From the NCBI RefSeq assembly GCF_002101785.1, contig NZ_LQPJ01000021.1, positions 1 through 64,000 on the forward strand: a stretch of 64,000 nt of DNA, written 5' to 3'. The notes under the pieces are model-generated. The model was not told where the DNA came from, made no database searches, and saw only the letters and a list, made by a program, of their open reading frames with translations. Made by a program: the position numbers and the translations under genes. Every line of letters starts with the position of its first letter. The first letter of the stretch is position 1. Shown here piece by piece: positions 27,057-34,816 of this stretch. The DNA is from Mycobacterium palustre. Its GTDB lineage: Bacteria > Actinomycetota > Actinomycetes > Mycobacteriales > Mycobacteriaceae.

Positions 27057-27165
27057 GGGCAACCCACCGAGGCCTAGTGATCCAGGAAGACCAACCGTGT
27101 CGGACACCCCGCCGGTAGCCGTCGTCACCGAAGCAAGCTACCGGACGTCAAAAAGGCGTCTCGCA

Positions 27166-27366
27166 TCAGCGGGGCCGCCCCTCGATCGGCCGCGCCGTTC
27201 GGTCCGGCGCCGACGCCCGCAAAATCGCCTGCACGGTGCGGCGGCATCGTCCGCAGTCGGCGCCCGCCCCGCAGGCCCGGGCGACGTCATTGGTCGTCGA
27301 CGCCCCGGACTCGACCGCCTCGGCCACCGTCTGGCTGGTCACGCCGTTGCACAGGCATACGAACAT
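27166..27366 (-). CDS. BFD-like [2Fe-2S] protein
   Basis: A 66-residue protein of the bacterioferritin-associated ferredoxin type. Four cysteines fit the [2Fe-2S] pattern: Cys4, Cys6, Cys38 and Cys41 (FVCLCNG, then ADCGRC). Such proteins pass electrons to bacterioferritin to release iron or act as scaffolds in reductases. No bacterioferritin gene is in the window. It is downstream of, and on the same strand as, the amidohydrolase-fadD operon with a 10-base gap, so it is likely transcribed with it. The Arg/Pro C-terminal tail is nonconserved. Confidence 0.85.
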   Translation of the reverse strand: MFVCLCNGVTSQTVAEAVESGASTTNDVARACGAGADCGRCRRTVQAILRASAPDRTARPIEGRPR

Positions 27367-27376
27367 CCGGCCGGTC

Positions 27377-28003
27377 TCAGTCCGCCTCGATGCGCATCAT
27401 GTCGAAGAACCGTCCGACGAACAGCGGCGGATAGGCGCCGAGCCCCGCGCCCGACATCCATTGCGCGGCCGCGTCGGGATGGTCGATCCACTGCCGGGCG
27501 CCGTCCTCGTCGGGGAACTCCTGCAGGATCAAAACCTCGTGCTCATCGTCGAAAGCCTGAAATACCCAGGTCTTTCGGATCCCGGCCGCGGTGAACCTGT
27601 CGATCGCCGAGCGCACTCCCGCGGTCAGCGTCGACACGTCGTCGACGGCGGCGATTGCCGCTACCACGACGCCGGGCGCCGCCGGTGTCGGCGGCGGCGC
27701 CGGATCGAACCTGTCGACGATCTCGCCGGCGAACACGGCGGGGATGTCGTCGACCCCGGCGGCGTCGAACCAGTCGAAGAAGACCCGCGAACGCAGCAGC
27801 TCCACGATGGGCTCCCGGCTATGCACCCCGATCATCACCAAGACGCGGCCGTAGTCGTGGGTGGAGGTGTAGACCAGCACGTGGTGGGCGCCGATGTCGG
27901 CCAGGGCCGCCTTGTTGCGCTCGAGCAGCGGCCACACCCGGGTCGGATCCGGAACGCGATAGTCCGACGCGATCACCATCGAGTGGATGTCGCCGTTACT
28001 CAA
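27377..28003 (-). CDS. Hypothetical protein, possible two-domain alpha/beta-barrel
   Basis: A 208-residue protein with two similar-looking parts separated by a Pro/Ala linker (PAPPPTPAAPG near residue 120). Segments such as HHVLVYTSTHDYGRVLVMIGV and KTWVFQAFDDEHEVLILQEFPDEDGARQWIDHPDAAAQW resemble dimeric alpha/beta-barrel (ABM-like) folds. I do not recognise the family. The start is a TTG at 28003 overlapping the fadD stop as TTGA, with an AAGGA sequence 9 bases upstream; an ATG eight codons later is the alternative. It is the third gene of the amidohydrolase-fadD-hypothetical unit. Confidence 0.75.
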   Translation of the reverse strand: MSNGDIHSMVIASDYRVPDPTRVWPLLERNKAALADIGAHHVLVYTSTHDYGRVLVMIGVHSREPIVELLRSRVFFDWFDAAGVDDIPAVFAGEIVDRFDPAPPPTPAAPGVVVAAIAAVDDVSTLTAGVRSAIDRFTAAGIRKTWVFQAFDDEHEVLILQEFPDEDGARQWIDHPDAAAQWMSGAGLGAYPPLFVGRFFDMMRIEAD

Positions 28004-29439
28004 CGGAGTTGGTCCTTCATCACCTTCCCGGTGGCGTTGAGCGGTAGCTCCTCGCGAAATTCGACGCTTCTCGGCACTTTGAACCCCGCCATCCGCGTTC
28101 GGCACCAGGTGAGCAGCTCGTCTTCGGACACCTTACTTTCCACCACCACGAAAGCCTTGCCCACCTGGCCGAGACGCTCGTCGGGAACTCCGATCACCGC
28201 GGCTTGGGCCACGGCGGGGTGCCCAAGCAGGAAGCCTTCGATCTCGGCCGGATACGCGTTGAATCCGCCCACGATGAACATGTCCTTTTTGCGGCCTGCC
28301 ACACGCAGCCGGCCCGAGTCATCGAAGCTGCCCAGATCTCCGGTGTGCAGCCAGCCATCCGCGTCGATGGCCTCGGCGGTTGCCGCGGGATCGTCGAGAT
28401 AGCCCTGCATGACGTTGTAGCCGCGGACCAGGATCTCGCCGTCGTCGGCGATGCGCACCTCGACCCCGTCGCAGGGCAGGCCCGCGGTGGTGGCGACATC
28501 CTCGAACGAGTCGCCCGGCCGGGACAGGGTGACATTACCGGCCTCGGTGAGCCCGTAGCCCGTCATCAACGTCTCGAAAGGCAATTCACCGTGGATGCGG
28601 CGGACCAGCTCGACGGGGATGTCGGCGGCGCCGGTCACCCCCGCCCGCAAGCTCGACAGCTTGGACTTGTCGCGCACCGTCAGCAACGAGTGGTACAGCG
28701 TCGGCGGACCGGGCAACATCGTGATGCGTTCGCGCTCAATGAGGTTCACCACCGCGTCGACGTCGAACACAGCCACCGGCAGCATGGTCGCACCCCGCAG
28801 GAACGACGCCACCAGTCCCGCCTTCAACCCGAAGGTGTGGAAGTACGGGTTGATCATCAGGTAGCGGTCACCCTCGCGCAGGTCGGCGAGCGCGGCCCAC
28901 TCCTCATACATCCGCAGCGTCTGACGGTGGTTGAGCATCGCGCCCTTCGGGCGCCCGGTCGTGCCCGAGGTGAAGATGATGTCGGAGACGTCGGTGCCGG
29001 CCACCTCGCGCTCGAACGGGGAACCGCCCGAGAGGAAGTCGGACTTCAGGTCGATCACGGGTATCCCCGCGGGCACCGCGTAGTCCTGGCCGAGAAAGCC
29101 CTTTTGCACCAGGACGGCCCTGGCCCCGCTGCGGACGATGATGTCGCCCGCCTCCTCGGCCCGGAACCGCGTGTTGACGGGAACCAACACCCCGCCCGCG
29201 GTGAGCAGCCCGAAAGCCGCGATGATCCACTCCGCGGAGTTGGGTGCCCACACGGCGACCCGGTCCCCCTTGTTCACCCCGAGCTCGGCGAAGGCGCCTG
29301 CGGCACAACGTATTCGCTCGACGAGCTCGGCGAAGGTGAGGCGCAGCGGACCGTCGACCACCGCTTCCGCGTCGCCGAAGCGGTCCGCCGCGCTCAAGAC
29401 CATCTCGGGGATGGTCTGCCACTTCTCAGTGGCTGTCAC
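28000..29439 (-). CDS. Acyl-CoA synthetase (FadD type)
   Basis: A 479-residue ANL-superfamily ligase that activates a carboxylic acid to its CoA ester via an acyl-adenylate. The P-loop-like motif IIFTSGTTGRPKGAM is near residue 158, GYGLTEAGNVT near 300, GWLHTGDLGSFDDSGRL and GRKKDMFIVGGFNAYPAEIE follow, and the C-terminal catalytic lysine is in NATGKVMKDQLR. Length is a little short (about 480), typical of the compact members. The start is a GTG at 29439 that overlaps the amidohydrolase stop as GTGA. It is thus translationally coupled with the upstream and downstream genes. The substrate is probably the product of the neighbouring amidohydrolase (inference). Confidence 0.95.
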   Translation of the reverse strand: MTATEKWQTIPEMVLSAADRFGDAEAVVDGPLRLTFAELVERIRCAAGAFAELGVNKGDRVAVWAPNSAEWIIAAFGLLTAGGVLVPVNTRFRAEEAGDIIVRSGARAVLVQKGFLGQDYAVPAGIPVIDLKSDFLSGGSPFEREVAGTDVSDIIFTSGTTGRPKGAMLNHRQTLRMYEEWAALADLREGDRYLMINPYFHTFGLKAGLVASFLRGATMLPVAVFDVDAVVNLIERERITMLPGPPTLYHSLLTVRDKSKLSSLRAGVTGAADIPVELVRRIHGELPFETLMTGYGLTEAGNVTLSRPGDSFEDVATTAGLPCDGVEVRIADDGEILVRGYNVMQGYLDDPAATAEAIDADGWLHTGDLGSFDDSGRLRVAGRKKDMFIVGGFNAYPAEIEGFLLGHPAVAQAAVIGVPDERLGQVGKAFVVVESKVSEDELLTWCRTRMAGFKVPRSVEFREELPLNATGKVMKDQLR

Positions 29440-30626
29440 ACCGTGACGAGCCGACCGAGGTTGCCGCCCATGATCTTTGCCTGGTCGTCGACGGGCAGGT
29501 GCGACAATGCGTTGACGTAGTAGGTCGGCTCCGCCAGCCCCTCCGGGTGCGGCCAGTCCGACCCGTACAGCACCTGGTCCACCCCGACGAGGTTGATCAG
29601 GTCGTCGATACCGTCTTCGAAGAACGGGCTGACGTAGATGCGGTTCTTGACCGTCTCGACCGGGTCGCTCGGGAACGCTTCCGGGGCCTTGCGGAAGACC
29701 TCGGCAAGGCCGTCGAGCAACGGGGTCATCCACTTCGAGCCGGCCTCGACGATCGCGACCTTCAGCTTGGGGTGCCGGTAGAGCCCGCCGTGGATCACCC
29801 ACGAGCCCACCGCGTCCTGTATCGGCCGCCACTCGTTGAGGATGCCCATCGCGTTGGTTTGGAATGGCAGCATTTCCTGTTCGGCACCGTCCCACTCGGA
29901 GGTGTAGCGGGAGTAGCCGCTGTCGGACGAGTGCATGCCGACCAGCACGTCGTATTCGACGACGCGCTCCCAGAACGGGTCGAACTCGGGCAGCGCGAAC
30001 GAGCGGGGGCCGCGGAATCCCGGGACCGGGGCCGGGCGGATCAGGATGGCGCGGGCGCCGCGCTTGACCACCCATTCCAGCTCTTCGATCGCCTTCTCGA
30101 CGATCGGCAGGGTGATGACGGGGGTGGTGAAGATCCGGTTCTGGTAATTGAAGCCCCAGACCTCGTCGAGCCACTGGTTCAGCGCGTGGATTAAGACGTG
30201 GATGGCGACCGGGTCGTCGCGCAGCCGCTCCTCGATCAGGCTGGCCAGCGTGGGGAACATCAGGGTGCGGTCCAGGCCCAGCTCGTTCATCTTCTCCAGC
30301 CGCGGGGCGGGCTCGAAGAACGCCGGGATCGCGCGCATCGGCTCGCCGAACAGCTCGCGCTTGCTCTTGCCTTCCGGGTTGCCGTACTTGAAGTACTCCT
30401 CCCAGGCGCCCGGCCGGGCGACGACCTCGAACGTCGGGTTGGGAATGTAGTTGCTGATCACGCCGCGCAGCGCGATCTTGGTGCGCCCGTTGATCTGCAC
30501 GTATTGGACGAAGTCCTTGTACTCCTTAGGCAGGTACTTGGTCAGCGCCTCCGGCGGCTCGTAAAGGTGATTGTCCGCGTCAAAGATCGGGAACGGGACG
30601 TCCTCCCGGTGTGACAGTTGCCCCAT
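29436..30626 (-). CDS. Amidohydrolase 2 (ACMSD-like TIM-barrel) protein
   Basis: A 396-residue metal-dependent hydrolase/decarboxylase of the amidohydrolase-2 class. The N-terminal metal-site strand is FPIFDADNHLYEPP, followed by ALRGVISNYIPNP, the EKMNELGLDRTLMFPT segment and the C-terminal DQVLYGSDWPHPEGL with the last Asp ligand. An AGGAGG ribosome-binding site precedes ATG 30626. A perfect palindrome (30648-30664) lies 22 bases upstream of the start, so it probably overlaps the promoter. It is the first gene of an operon with fadD. Two further family members are at 61464-63734. The reaction is not known. Confidence 0.92.
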   Translation of the reverse strand: MGQLSHREDVPFPIFDADNHLYEPPEALTKYLPKEYKDFVQYVQINGRTKIALRGVISNYIPNPTFEVVARPGAWEEYFKYGNPEGKSKRELFGEPMRAIPAFFEPAPRLEKMNELGLDRTLMFPTLASLIEERLRDDPVAIHVLIHALNQWLDEVWGFNYQNRIFTTPVITLPIVEKAIEELEWVVKRGARAILIRPAPVPGFRGPRSFALPEFDPFWERVVEYDVLVGMHSSDSGYSRYTSEWDGAEQEMLPFQTNAMGILNEWRPIQDAVGSWVIHGGLYRHPKLKVAIVEAGSKWMTPLLDGLAEVFRKAPEAFPSDPVETVKNRIYVSPFFEDGIDDLINLVGVDQVLYGSDWPHPEGLAEPTYYVNALSHLPVDDQAKIMGGNLGRLVTV

Positions 30627-30647
30627 GAAATCCTCCTTCTTGATTTG

Positions 30648-30664
30648 AGAGAATACTATTCTCT
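30648..30664. promoter_or_regulatory. Perfect palindrome GAGAAT-ACT-ATTCTC (recurrent operator, site 1)
   Basis: AGAGAATACTATTCTCT is a perfect 17-bp inverted repeat 22 bases upstream of the amidohydrolase start, centred at 30656. It shares the GAGAAT-N3-ATTCTC layout with the sites at 60339-60361 (perfect), 52306-52320, 31176-31190, 31198-31212 and 61275-61289. The size and symmetry fit a TetR-family dimer. No regulator gene with this site in its own promoter was seen. Confidence 0.75.
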
Positions 30665-30707
30665 ACAGGCGCCAAACCGCAACGTGCGCCCCTGGCGTCG
30701 AACATGG

Positions 30708-31154
30708 TCAGCAGGTAGCGACGATGTTGAAGGTGGCGGTAGCCGGCTCACCGGGCTTGTCGGTCTTGTAGCCGTTGGCGGTGCCGGTGATCGTGACCTT
30801 GTCGCTGCTTTGGGTCAGCTTGGCGTCGCCCACCCCGCCTTGCGCGTACATGCCGGTGAAGCCACCCAGGTTCTGGATCCGCACGGATTCCGCGATGGCC
30901 GGGTCGGTTCCCTGATTGATGACGACCTTGGCCCCGGCGAAATCGCTGCCAATGTCGATCATCCGGCTCCACTGCACCTGACTGCACTTGACGACGTGGA
31001 AATCCTTACCGGTTCCGTCGATGTTCACCGATGCAGTGCTGGAAAGCTGGGTTGGCGGCCGCGACGTGCACGCGGCAAGCAGCATTGCGGCTAGCGCGGC
31101 GGCGGCCGCCGGCGGGAGTCGGTTGGGCACCGGGCCGCCTCCGATCTGGGTCAC
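30708..31154 (-). CDS. LpqH-like (19-kDa antigen family) lipoprotein
   Basis: A 148-residue secreted lipoprotein. The signal peptide is VTQIGGGPVPNRLPPAAAAALAAMLLAAC with the lipobox LAAC; acylation at Cys is expected. The mature protein begins TSRPPTQLSSTASVNIDG and carries the family end (KDFHVVKCSQVQWSRMIDIGSDFAGAKVVINQGTDPAIAESVRIQNLGGFTGMYAQGG) characteristic of LpqH-type proteins, with two cysteines likely bonded. I chose the GTG at 31154 because the signal begins there. It is divergent from an enoyl-CoA hydratase across a 97-base interval holding two recurrent operator copies. Exposed on the cell envelope; function in the family is not settled. Confidence 0.85.
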   Translation of the reverse strand: MTQIGGGPVPNRLPPAAAAALAAMLLAACTSRPPTQLSSTASVNIDGTGKDFHVVKCSQVQWSRMIDIGSDFAGAKVVINQGTDPAIAESVRIQNLGGFTGMYAQGGVGDAKLTQSSDKVTITGTANGYKTDKPGEPATATFNIVATC

Positions 31155-31175
31155 GAAACTTCCTGGGCCTGCTGC

Positions 31176-31212
31176 GATGATGTTATTCTCCGGCAAAGAG
31201 AATGCCAATATC
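31176..31212. promoter_or_regulatory. Two degenerate copies of GAGAAT-N3-ATTCTC (site 2)
   Basis: GATGAT-GTT-ATTCTC (31176-31190) and GAGAAT-GCC-AATATC (31198-31212) each keep one perfect half and a partial second half. Their centres are 22 bases apart, about two helical turns, so two dimers could bind side by side on the same face. The pair lies in the divergent lipoprotein/enoyl-CoA hydratase promoter. Confidence 0.5.
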
Positions 31213-31251
31213 GGCCGTTCTCTGCTGGCTTATCCCCAGGAGCGAAAACGC

Positions 31252-31998
31252 ATGGTGGACCTCGAGATCGATGACGGGTTGGCGGTGCTCACCATCGATC
31301 GCCCCCACGCGCGCAATGCCATCTCGCTGGACACCATGGAGCAGCTCGAGAAGGCACTCGATGCGGCGGCCGGCGCCCAAGCGCTGGCCATCCGGGGCGC
31401 CGGCGAACGCGCTTTCGTGTCGGGCGGCGACCTCAAGGAGCTGAGCAAGCTTCGGAGCGAGGAGGACGCCGCGGCAATGGCCAAGCGGATGCGGTCGATC
31501 TGCGATCAGCTCGCCAGCTTCCCGGCGCCGGTGATCGCCGCGCTAAACGGCCACGCGTTCGGCGGCGGCGCGGAAGTCGCCGTGGCCGCTGACATTCGGG
31601 TGGCCGCCGACGACATCAAGATCGCGTTCAACCAGGTGGCGCTGGAAATCATGCCCGCTTGGGGCGGCGCGGAGAGGCTGGCCGGCATTGTCGGGAAGAG
31701 CAAGGCACTGCTGCTCGCCGGCACCGGAACCGTCGTCGACGCCCACGAGGCGGCGCGGATCGGCTTGGTGGATTTGGTATTTCCGCGCTCCGCATTCGAC
31801 GACGGCTGGCGATCGATCGCGAGGTCGCTCGCTCGTCACCCGGCGGCGGCTATTAAGCGCGTAATCAGCGGAGTTTCGCCCGACGAGGCGATAGCATCCT
31901 TTGCGCGGCTGTGGGTCGCCGATGCGCACTGGCAGGCCGCAGAACGCGTACTGAACCGCACCGCCAGTCCGCGCCCAGGAGCCGGAGGAGCGATATGA
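31252..31998 (+). CDS. Enoyl-CoA hydratase/isomerase family protein (EchA type)
   Basis: A 248-residue crotonase-fold protein. The oxyanion-hole segments are RAFVSGGDLKELSKL (near residue 62) and AALNGHAFGGGAEVAVAADIRVAA (near residue 100), then the family QVALEIMPAWGGAERLAGIVGKSKA helix. Catalytic acidic residues of classical hydratases (two Glu) are not both obvious, so isomerase or another crotonase activity is possible. ATG 31252 follows AGGAGCG. It overlaps the next gene by ATGA. Preceded by two operator-like repeats, it likely belongs to the same regulon as the amidohydrolase-fadD unit. Confidence 0.9.
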   Translation: MVDLEIDDGLAVLTIDRPHARNAISLDTMEQLEKALDAAAGAQALAIRGAGERAFVSGGDLKELSKLRSEEDAAAMAKRMRSICDQLASFPAPVIAALNGHAFGGGAEVAVAADIRVAADDIKIAFNQVALEIMPAWGGAERLAGIVGKSKALLLAGTGTVVDAHEAARIGLVDLVFPRSAFDDGWRSIARSLARHPAAAIKRVISGVSPDEAIASFARLWVADAHWQAAERVLNRTASPRPGAGGAI

Positions 31999-32420
31999 GT
32001 ACCGTGTACAGGTTGTTGGCCGCGGTTTCGTTGACGTTGGCCGCGCTAACGGGTGCGCTCAAGAGCACCGGGCTGGCTCATGCCGATGAGCCGGTCATGC
32101 ACCACGTCAAGTACACCGTCACCGCGCAGAATCCGATTTACACCGACATCTATTACCTGGACCACGAACCGGCCAGGTTTTCTGACTACAGCCACGATCC
32201 CTACTCGTTCACGCCGCACATCGACGTCGACATCGCGCCGGACAAGCCGTGGAGCTATGAACTGGATTTGTCGAAGCCCGACGTATACGCGATGGTCGTG
32301 GCGAGCACAGGCACAGAACCCGGGACGCCAAACCTTCACTGCGAGCTGTCGGTGGACGGGGCCGTCGTCGTCTCCAAGGACGGACCCAAGGGCGTGCTCT
32401 GTTCGCTGCGGAACTGGTGA
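31995..32420 (+). CDS. Secreted protein, MmpS-like beta-sandwich
   Basis: A 141-residue exported protein. The N-terminal signal (basic start, then LLAAVSLTLAALTGALKSTGLAHAD) is likely cleaved after HA-D. The mature part (MHHVKYTVTAQNPIYTDIYYLDHEPA, then CELSVDGAVVVSKDGPKGVLCSL) is like the soluble domain of small MmpS-type proteins, with two cysteines at the end that could bond. The match is by pattern only. It is translationally coupled (ATGA) to the upstream hydratase. Its last 85 bases overlap the convergent TetR gene. Confidence 0.7.
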   Translation: MSTVYRLLAAVSLTLAALTGALKSTGLAHADEPVMHHVKYTVTAQNPIYTDIYYLDHEPARFSDYSHDPYSFTPHIDVDIAPDKPWSYELDLSKPDVYAMVVASTGTEPGTPNLHCELSVDGAVVVSKDGPKGVLCSLRNW

Positions 32421-33046
32421 ACCACCCGGGTGGGCGATGCCCCCTCAACCGGCTGGGGATCGCCTTCCAGGCGCCGCAAGTAGCTTTCGACCAGCTCTAA
32501 GGTCTCGGCGTGACCGCCGGAAATGCCCACCGCCTGCTCGAGCACCAAGAATCGCGACAGGCTGGTCATCAGGACCGTCCAGACCACCGGCTGCACTTCC
32601 GCGCCATCCTGGCCAACCACGCCGTAACGCTGCAGCGCGGCGGCCACCGCCTGACGCTGCTCCTCGCGGAATCGTTCGGCGTAGTAAGCGATTTCCGCTC
32701 GCATTTCTTTTCGGTGATTGGCCAGCGCCATGAATTCCATCGCGATCCGGGTGAACGCGGGATCGGTCCCGAATCTCCACAGCGCCCACAACGGCTGATG
32801 GCTCCGCAGCGCCAAAGCTTGCACCTTTAGACCTTCCTCGGCACGGCGGCGGAAGACCTCGAGAAACAGCTCGTCCATGGTGCGGAAGTAGTAGTGCACC
32901 AGCTGTGGTTTCAAACCCGCCTTGCTCGCCAGACGACGCGACGTGACCGCGGCGTAGCCTTCTTCGACCATCAACCGCTCGGCCGCGTCGAGCAGCAGGG
33001 TGCGATTCTTCGCGTCCGGCGCTCCGATTCTGCGGGCCGAAGTCAT
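32336..33046 (-). CDS. TetR-family regulator
   Basis: A 236-residue TetR-type regulator, a little long owing to a C-terminal Ser/Thr/Pro-rich tail (ETTTAPSTDSSQ). The helix-turn-helix is in LLLDAAERLMVEEGYAAVTSRRLASKAGLKPQLVHYYFRTMDELFLEVF (residues 17-65). It faces the P450 at 33248 across a 201-base interval that holds a 16-bp direct repeat with 21-base period. It could control that P450. Its 3' end overlaps the secreted-protein gene by 85 bases on the other strand, so a shorter tail would be expected if the overlap were selected against. Confidence 0.88.
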   Translation of the reverse strand: MTSARRIGAPDAKNRTLLLDAAERLMVEEGYAAVTSRRLASKAGLKPQLVHYYFRTMDELFLEVFRRRAEEGLKVQALALRSHQPLWALWRFGTDPAFTRIAMEFMALANHRKEMRAEIAYYAERFREEQRQAVAAALQRYGVVGQDGAEVQPVVWTVLMTSLSRFLVLEQAVGISGGHAETLELVESYLRRLEGDPQPVEGASPTRVVHQFRSEQSTPLGPSLETTTAPSTDSSQ

Positions 33047-33069
33047 GTCCCTGCTCCGAATTCTGCGTG

Positions 33070-33106
33070 GGTGGCGACCACACGGGTTTTGGTGCCGACC
33101 ACACGG
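33070..33106. promoter_or_regulatory. Two 16-bp direct repeats upstream of the TetR and P450
   Basis: GGTGGCGACCACACGG (33070-33085) and GGTGCCGACCACACGG (33091-33106) match at 15 of 16 positions and are offset by 21 bases, two helical turns. They lie in the divergent interval between a TetR gene and a P450 gene. A regulator-binding tandem is the natural reading. Confidence 0.5.
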
Positions 33107-33247
33107 ATCGTATCGCGGCACGGTGTTGCGGCCTTGACCCTGACATTACCGCCATGCTAAGCAGGTGCTCAGCACGTTTGGCCTTCGAGAGCGGGCGCAC
33201 GGCGCCGAACTTCACGGGAGACCCGGCCCAGGGGAGACGCAATCTAA

Positions 33248-34525
33248 ATGAGCAACTTCGACACGATCGACTTCTTCACCGACCCGTCTTTGGTGCCCGA
33301 TCCGCACCCCTACTTCGACTACCTGCGCAGCCAAAACCCGGTACAGCGGCTGCCGCATCACGGGGTCGTCGCCGTCACCGGCTACCAAGAGGCCACCGAG
33401 GTCTACAAGGACCCCGACACCTTTTCGAACATCGTCGCGCTCGGCGGCCCGTTCCCGCCGCTCCCCTTCGAGCCCAAGGGCGACGACATCAGCGCGCAGA
33501 TCGACGAGCACCGCAGCTACTTCCCGATGAACGAGCACATGGTGACCATGGATCCGCCGGAACACACCAAGGCTCGCTCGGTGTTGTCCAAGCTGCTCAC
33601 TCCGAGCCGGCTCAAGCAAAACGAGGAGTTCATGTGGCGCCTCGCCGACCGGCAGCTCGACGAATTCCTGACCAACGGCGAGTGCGAGTTCATCAGTGAA
33701 TACTCAAAGCCCTTCGCCACCTTGGTGATTGCCGACCTGCTCGGGGTTCCCGAGGAGGACCACAAGGAGTTCCGTGTCGTCTTGGGCGCCGACCGCCCCG
33801 GCTCGCAGGTGGGCGCCCTCGACCATGCGAGCGTCGGCATCAACCCACTGGAGTGGCTGGACGACAAGTTCTGCGCCTACATCGAGGACCGGCGCCGCCA
33901 ACCGCGCGACGACGTGCTGACCTCCCTGGCGACGGCGAAATACCCCGACGGGTCCACGCCGGAGGTCATCGATGTTGTTCGTTCCGCCACTTTTCTTTTC
34001 GCCGCCGGCCAGGAAACCACGGCCAAGCTGCTCAGCGCCGCGCTGCAGGTGATCGGCGAGCGGCCAGACATCCAGCAGCAGCTGCGCGAGGACCGCAGCC
34101 TGATCCCGGGTTTCATCGAGGAATCGTTGCGGATGGACAGCCCGGTCAAAAGCGACTCGCGGCTCGCCCGCAGGGCTACCACGGTCGGCGGCGTGGACAT
34201 CCCCGCCGGAACGGTCGTCATGGTGTTACCGGGCGCGGCCAACCGCGATCCGCGCCGCTTCGACAATCCCCACGAATTCGACCTCCGCCGAAAAAATGTT
34301 CGCGAGCACATGGCGTTCGCGCGCGGCGTGCACTCTTGTCCGGGCGGACCACTCGCCCGCGTGGAGGGCCGCGTCTCCATCGAGCGCATCCTAGATCGGA
34401 TGGGCGACATCAAGATCAACGAGATCAAGCACGGGCCCGCCGGCGATCGGAAGTACGTCTATGAGCCGACGTACATTCTGCGCGGGCTGAGCGAACTGCA
34501 CCTGACCTTCACGCCGAACGGGTGA
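33248..34525 (+). CDS. Cytochrome P450 (second related P450)
   Basis: A 425-residue soluble P450 with I-helix AGQETTAKLLSAAL, an E-x-x-R motif in EESLRMDSPVK context, and haem loop MAFARGVHSCPGGPLAR (Cys near residue 363). The N-terminus FDTIDFFTDPSLVPDPHPYFDYLRSQNPV is closely related to the P450 at 25096. The gene stops 3 bases before the end of a convergent membrane-protein operon. ATG 33248 has GGGAGACG as ribosome-binding sequence. Substrate unknown; a lipid or terpenoid hydroxylase is inferred from the surrounding CoA and Mce genes. Confidence 0.93.
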   Translation: MSNFDTIDFFTDPSLVPDPHPYFDYLRSQNPVQRLPHHGVVAVTGYQEATEVYKDPDTFSNIVALGGPFPPLPFEPKGDDISAQIDEHRSYFPMNEHMVTMDPPEHTKARSVLSKLLTPSRLKQNEEFMWRLADRQLDEFLTNGECEFISEYSKPFATLVIADLLGVPEEDHKEFRVVLGADRPGSQVGALDHASVGINPLEWLDDKFCAYIEDRRRQPRDDVLTSLATAKYPDGSTPEVIDVVRSATFLFAAGQETTAKLLSAALQVIGERPDIQQQLREDRSLIPGFIEESLRMDSPVKSDSRLARRATTVGGVDIPAGTVVMVLPGAANRDPRRFDNPHEFDLRRKNVREHMAFARGVHSCPGGPLARVEGRVSIERILDRMGDIKINEIKHGPAGDRKYVYEPTYILRGLSELHLTFTPNG

Positions 34526-34528
34526 GGC

Positions 34529-34810
34529 TCAGGCGAGTGTCCGTCCGATGAAATAGCAGCCGAACAGCGCGACGGCGATGAGCATCACCCAGGCGTCGGT
34601 GAGGCGACACAGCAGGACGGGGGCCTGCCGGACCTCCATGAACTCCCGAAAGATGATGCGCACCTTGACCAGCGCGATCACGATCACGCTCGACGTAGCC
34701 ACCGCGCCGGCCCCGAGCGTCCCGTCGAGCGAGTGATCTATCCAGAGATAGGTCAGCGTGAGAGCCGCCAGCACCACCCAGACGACCAGCAGCCTCCTGT
34801 TGGCTTTCAT
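34529..34810 (-). CDS. Cytochrome c oxidase subunit IV-like membrane protein
   Basis: A 93-residue integral membrane protein with three likely membrane segments: LLVVWVVLAALTLTYLWI, VATSSVIVIALVKVRIIF, and AWVMLIAVALFGCYFI. The middle KVRIIFREFMEVRQAP is the sequence type of prokaryotic COX subunit IV / NorF-like proteins. It lies 6 bases after the subunit III-like gene. No subunit I or II gene is nearby, so it is not a normal oxidase operon. Its role in the accessory operon 34529-36980 is unknown. Confidence 0.8.
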   Translation of the reverse strand: MKANRRLLVVWVVLAALTLTYLWIDHSLDGTLGAGAVATSSVIVIALVKVRIIFREFMEVRQAPVLLCRLTDAWVMLIAVALFGCYFIGRTLA

Positions 34811-34816
34811 AACCGA

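Noticed and set aside
27236..28402. 388-codon plus-strand open frame across the fadD and hypothetical genes
   Set aside because: No recognisable motif, Arg/His/Gly-rich, and it lies antisense to well-supported genes with ribosome-binding sites.
30648..30664. KstR or KstR2 cholesterol-regulon operator
   Set aside because: The KstR motif has AAC-N2-GTT and KstR2 has AAGCAAG-N2-CTTGCTT cores; this site has GAGAAT-N3-ATTCTC, which does not fit either.
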